Part shown: positions 5,768 through 7,534 of the stretch, in pieces
Layout of the letters: each line of letters begins with the position of its first letter
Position numbering within the stretch: position 1 is the stretch's first letter
DNA from: JAULUH01 sp032111745
Lineage (GTDB): Bacteria; Chloroflexota; Anaerolineae; JAAEKA01
DNA: 7,534 bases
Direction: 5' to 3'
NCBI GenBank assembly: GCA_032111745.1
Contig: JAULUH010000360.1
Location: forward strand, 1 to 7,534
Translations under genes and position numbers: made by a program
The notes under the pieces: generated by a model
The model's database searches: none
Told to the model about the DNA's origin: nothing
The model's input: only the letters and a program-made list of their open reading frames with translations

Positions 5768-6904
5768 ATGGCCAAGGACTTCCCCTCCCCCCGCCCCGGA
5801 CCCCCCCGTTCGGGGGGCACGGTGCTGCCCGGGCCGAACCCGAGGCTGCGCCTCGGCGGCCGGCTGTGGTTGGGGATGGTGTTCAGCCTGGCCTGCCTGG
5901 TCCTCGCTCTTCACGACATCGACCTGTCCGAGGCCATTGCCACCCTGCGCGGCACGGATCGGGCGTGGTTGGCTGCCTCCCTCGGCCTGGTCGCCCTCAT
6001 GGTGATGGCCAAGGGCCTGCGCTGGCGCCTGATCCTGCAGCCGGCTGTCGCTACCGCAGCCGGCCAGGCTGTGCCCCTGGGACTCGGCCGCCTGACCTCG
6101 ATCTGGATCGCCGGAGCCTCCCTCAACCTGGCTTTGCCTGCCCCTCGCAGCGGTGATCTGGCTCGGGCCTACCTCGGCGGTGAGGCCAGCGGGCTTAGCA
6201 AATCCCTGGTGCTCGGCACCGTAGCCACCGAAAAGCTGTTCGATATGGTGATGCTGGCCGCCTGCTTCCTCGGCCTGCTCACTGTGGTTGTGCTCCCCGC
6301 AGAGCTGGCCCAGCGCCAGGTGTCCATCCTGGGCGCCGCCCTGTTCGTCCTCGTCCTTGCTGCGGTCGTCGTATGGCAGCGCCAGCGGCTGCTGCAAGTG
6401 GCCCGCTGGCTGTTGCGCAACCTCCCTGCTCGCTGGCGCACTCCATTTCTCGGAATGACCGAGCGGGCTATGCAGGGCCTGGAGGCCCTCCGCCGGCCCT
6501 GGCTCGTAGCCCTCCTGGTTGTGTGGTCGGCCGTGATCTGGTTCCTCATGGCTGCCATCAACAACGCCGTTCTCGTCGCGCTGGGACTGCCGGGCTCCTG
6601 GGTGCAGAGCGTGTTTGTCCTGGTCGTCCTGACCGCTGGCGTTGCTATCCCCTCCTCTCCGGGCAAGGTCGGTGTCTTCCAGGTGCTGTGTCGATGGTCA
6701 CTGGGCGTCTTCGGCGTCTCCGCCTCTGTGGGGCTCGCCTATGGCATCCTGCTCTACCTGGTGGCCGTGGTGGCACAGATGCTGGCCGGCGCCGTTGCCC
6801 TGCTGGTGGAGAGCTGGCGCCTGCGGCAAAGTCCGGGCGCACTCAGTGGCCTGGTGCAGCAGGCGGACGAGGCCCTGCAGGATCCCGCGCGAGGCCAGCT
6901 GTGA
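5768..6904 (+). CDS. Lysylphosphatidylglycerol synthase TM/UPF0104 flippase-like membrane protein
   Basis: Multi-pass inner-membrane protein (378 aa) matching the family of lysylphosphatidylglycerol synthase transmembrane regions and UPF0104 proteins (Pfam PF03706). About eight hydrophobic segments are visible, from LWLGMVFSL near residue 35 to the last near 320-345. Two family-like motifs are present: APRSGDLARAYLGG and AIPSSPGKVGVF. There is no catalytic aminoacyl-transferase domain, so it is not a full MprF; relatives are thought to move or modify lipid-linked substrates, and a neighbouring glycosyltransferase fits that. The start is uncertain: the first 30 or so residues are Pro/Gly/Arg-rich and encoded by consecutive palindromes, there is no good ribosome site, and GTG at 5822 or ATG at 5876 could be the true start. 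It follows the sortase by 5 nt and overlaps the next gene by 4 nt. Confidence 0.85.
   Translation: MAKDFPSPRPGPPRSGGTVLPGPNPRLRLGGRLWLGMVFSLACLVLALHDIDLSEAIATLRGTDRAWLAASLGLVALMVMAKGLRWRLILQPAVATAAGQAVPLGLGRLTSIWIAGASLNLALPAPRSGDLARAYLGGEASGLSKSLVLGTVATEKLFDMVMLAACFLGLLTVVVLPAELAQRQVSILGAALFVLVLAAVVVWQRQRLLQVARWLLRNLPARWRTPFLGMTERAMQGLEALRRPWLVALLVVWSAVIWFLMAAINNAVLVALGLPGSWVQSVFVLVVLTAGVAIPSSPGKVGVFQVLCRWSLGVFGVSASVGLAYGILLYLVAVVAQMLAGAVALLVESWRLRQSPGALSGLVQQADEALQDPARGQL
5802..5856. repeat. Three consecutive palindromes at the 5' end of the flippase-like gene
   Basis: In 55 bases there are CCCCCCG/CGGGGGG (5802-5808 with 5811-5817), the self-complementary GCCCGGGC (5827-5834), and CCGAGGC/GCCTCGG around TGC (5840-5846 with 5850-5856). 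Such density is unusual inside a gene and looks like a REP-type element or an RNA structure near the translation start. They encode only low-complexity residues. Confidence 0.55.
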
Positions 6905-7534
6905 TCTCTGTGGTCGTGCCGGCCTGCAACGCTGCCAGAACCCTCGACGGCTGCCTCCAGGCCCTCCTGGACCAGACCGTGCCACGCACGGCCTACGAGA
7001 TTATCGTCGTCGACGACGGCTCTCTGGATACCACCGCCGACATAGCTGCCGCTTACGCCGGCGCCGGCGTCAGGCTGGTGCGCCAGCCCTTCCAGGGCGC
7101 CGCCAGTGCCCGCAACGCCGGAGTGGCGCAGGCCGCTGGCGATCTCATCCTGTTCACCGATGCGGACTGTGAGCCGCGTCCGGATTGGATCGAGCGACTG
7201 GCTGGGGCGTTCGAGGATCCGGAGGTGGCCGGCGCCAGGGGCACCTATCTGACCCGGCAGCGCTCCACCATCGCTCGCTTCGTGCAGGCCGAATACGAGG
7301 ACCGTTACGACCACGTACGTAGGGAGGAGCGTATCGACTTTGTCGATACCACCTCGGCCGCTTATCGCCGCCCTATCTTCGTGCAGAATGGCGGCTTCGA
7401 TGCCTCCGCGCGCTACCTGGCCGACCAGGAGTTCAGCTTCCGGCTCGCCGAGAAGGGCTATAAGCTGGTCTTCGTGCCCGCAGCCCAGGTCTATCACTGG
7501 CACGATCGCGAGCTGCTGGCCTACTTCGAGCGCA
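6901..7534 (+). CDS. Family 2 glycosyltransferase, 3' end cut by the window edge
   Basis: Start of a GT-A fold, family 2 glycosyltransferase; 211 complete codons are present and no stop is reached. It would transfer a sugar from a nucleotide-sugar donor to a lipid, polysaccharide or protein acceptor at the cytoplasmic face of the membrane. Visible motifs are the opening strand SVVVPACNAARTL, the nucleotide-binding VVDDGS (36-41), GAASARNAG (66-74), the metal-binding DAD (87-89, in FTDADC), and a probable catalytic-base region ADQEFSFRL (174-182). No membrane segment appears in the part seen. The GTG start at 6901 overlaps the preceding TGA (6902-6904) in a GTGA arrangement typical of translational coupling. 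The donor and acceptor cannot be told. Confidence 0.92.
   Translation, partial: MISVVVPACNAARTLDGCLQALLDQTVPRTAYEIIVVDDGSLDTTADIAAAYAGAGVRLVRQPFQGAASARNAGVAQAAGDLILFTDADCEPRPDWIERLAGAFEDPEVAGARGTYLTRQRSTIARFVQAEYEDRYDHVRREERIDFVDTTSAAYRRPIFVQNGGFDASARYLADQEFSFRLAEKGYKLVFVPAAQVYHWHDRELLAYFER

Noticed and set aside
1..7534. CRISPR array, insertion sequence, phage genes or toxin-antitoxin pair
   Set aside because: No regularly spaced repeats, transposase, integrase, phage structural protein or small toxin-antitoxin pair could be seen on either strand.

Overview
The window is GC-rich bacterial DNA. The codon use, the soluble GAF-PAS histidine kinase, the GYD-domain protein, the TGS-nucleoside kinase fusion and the sortase together suggest a Chloroflexota genome (Anaerolineae/Caldilineae type). 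That assignment is an inference from gene content and style; no marker gene is present. All confident genes lie on the plus strand, tightly packed, in two apparent transcription units.

Layout: positions 1-336 hold no confident gene but are rich in inverted repeats and promoter-like signals. Just before the first gene there is a consensus-like sigma-70 promoter (TTGACA, 17-nt spacer, TAAGAT) whose -35 box sits inside a 23-bp inverted repeat. It lies so close to the first ATG that the message should be almost leaderless. Unit 1 then runs: soluble sensor histidine kinase (337-1935), OmpR/PhoB-type response regulator (1928-2641, overlapping by 8 nt), a small GYD-domain protein (2663-2947) and a long nucleoside/uridine-kinase-like protein with N-terminal TGS and threonyl-tRNA-synthetase-like domains (3021-4799, start uncertain).

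A 160-nt gap follows, with a second strong promoter (TTGCCA, 17 nt, TAAAAT) and a small dyad in the leader. Unit 2 looks like a cell-envelope group: a sortase with a Pro/Ala/Thr-rich stalk (4962-5762), a multi-pass membrane protein of the lysylphosphatidylglycerol synthase/UPF0104 flippase-like family (5768-6904), and a family 2 glycosyltransferase (6901 to the window edge, truncated).

How they may work together: unit 1 pairs a cytoplasmic two-component system with a nucleoside-kinase-like enzyme and a small ferredoxin-fold protein, which would fit intracellular metabolite sensing; the ligand cannot be read from sequence. Unit 2 fits assembly or decoration of surface proteins, lipids or polysaccharides. 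Nothing here is a clearly new defence or mobile system. The most unusual material is regulatory: the dyad over the leaderless promoter, the competing hairpins at the GYD/kinase junction, and the run of palindromes at the start of the flippase-like gene.
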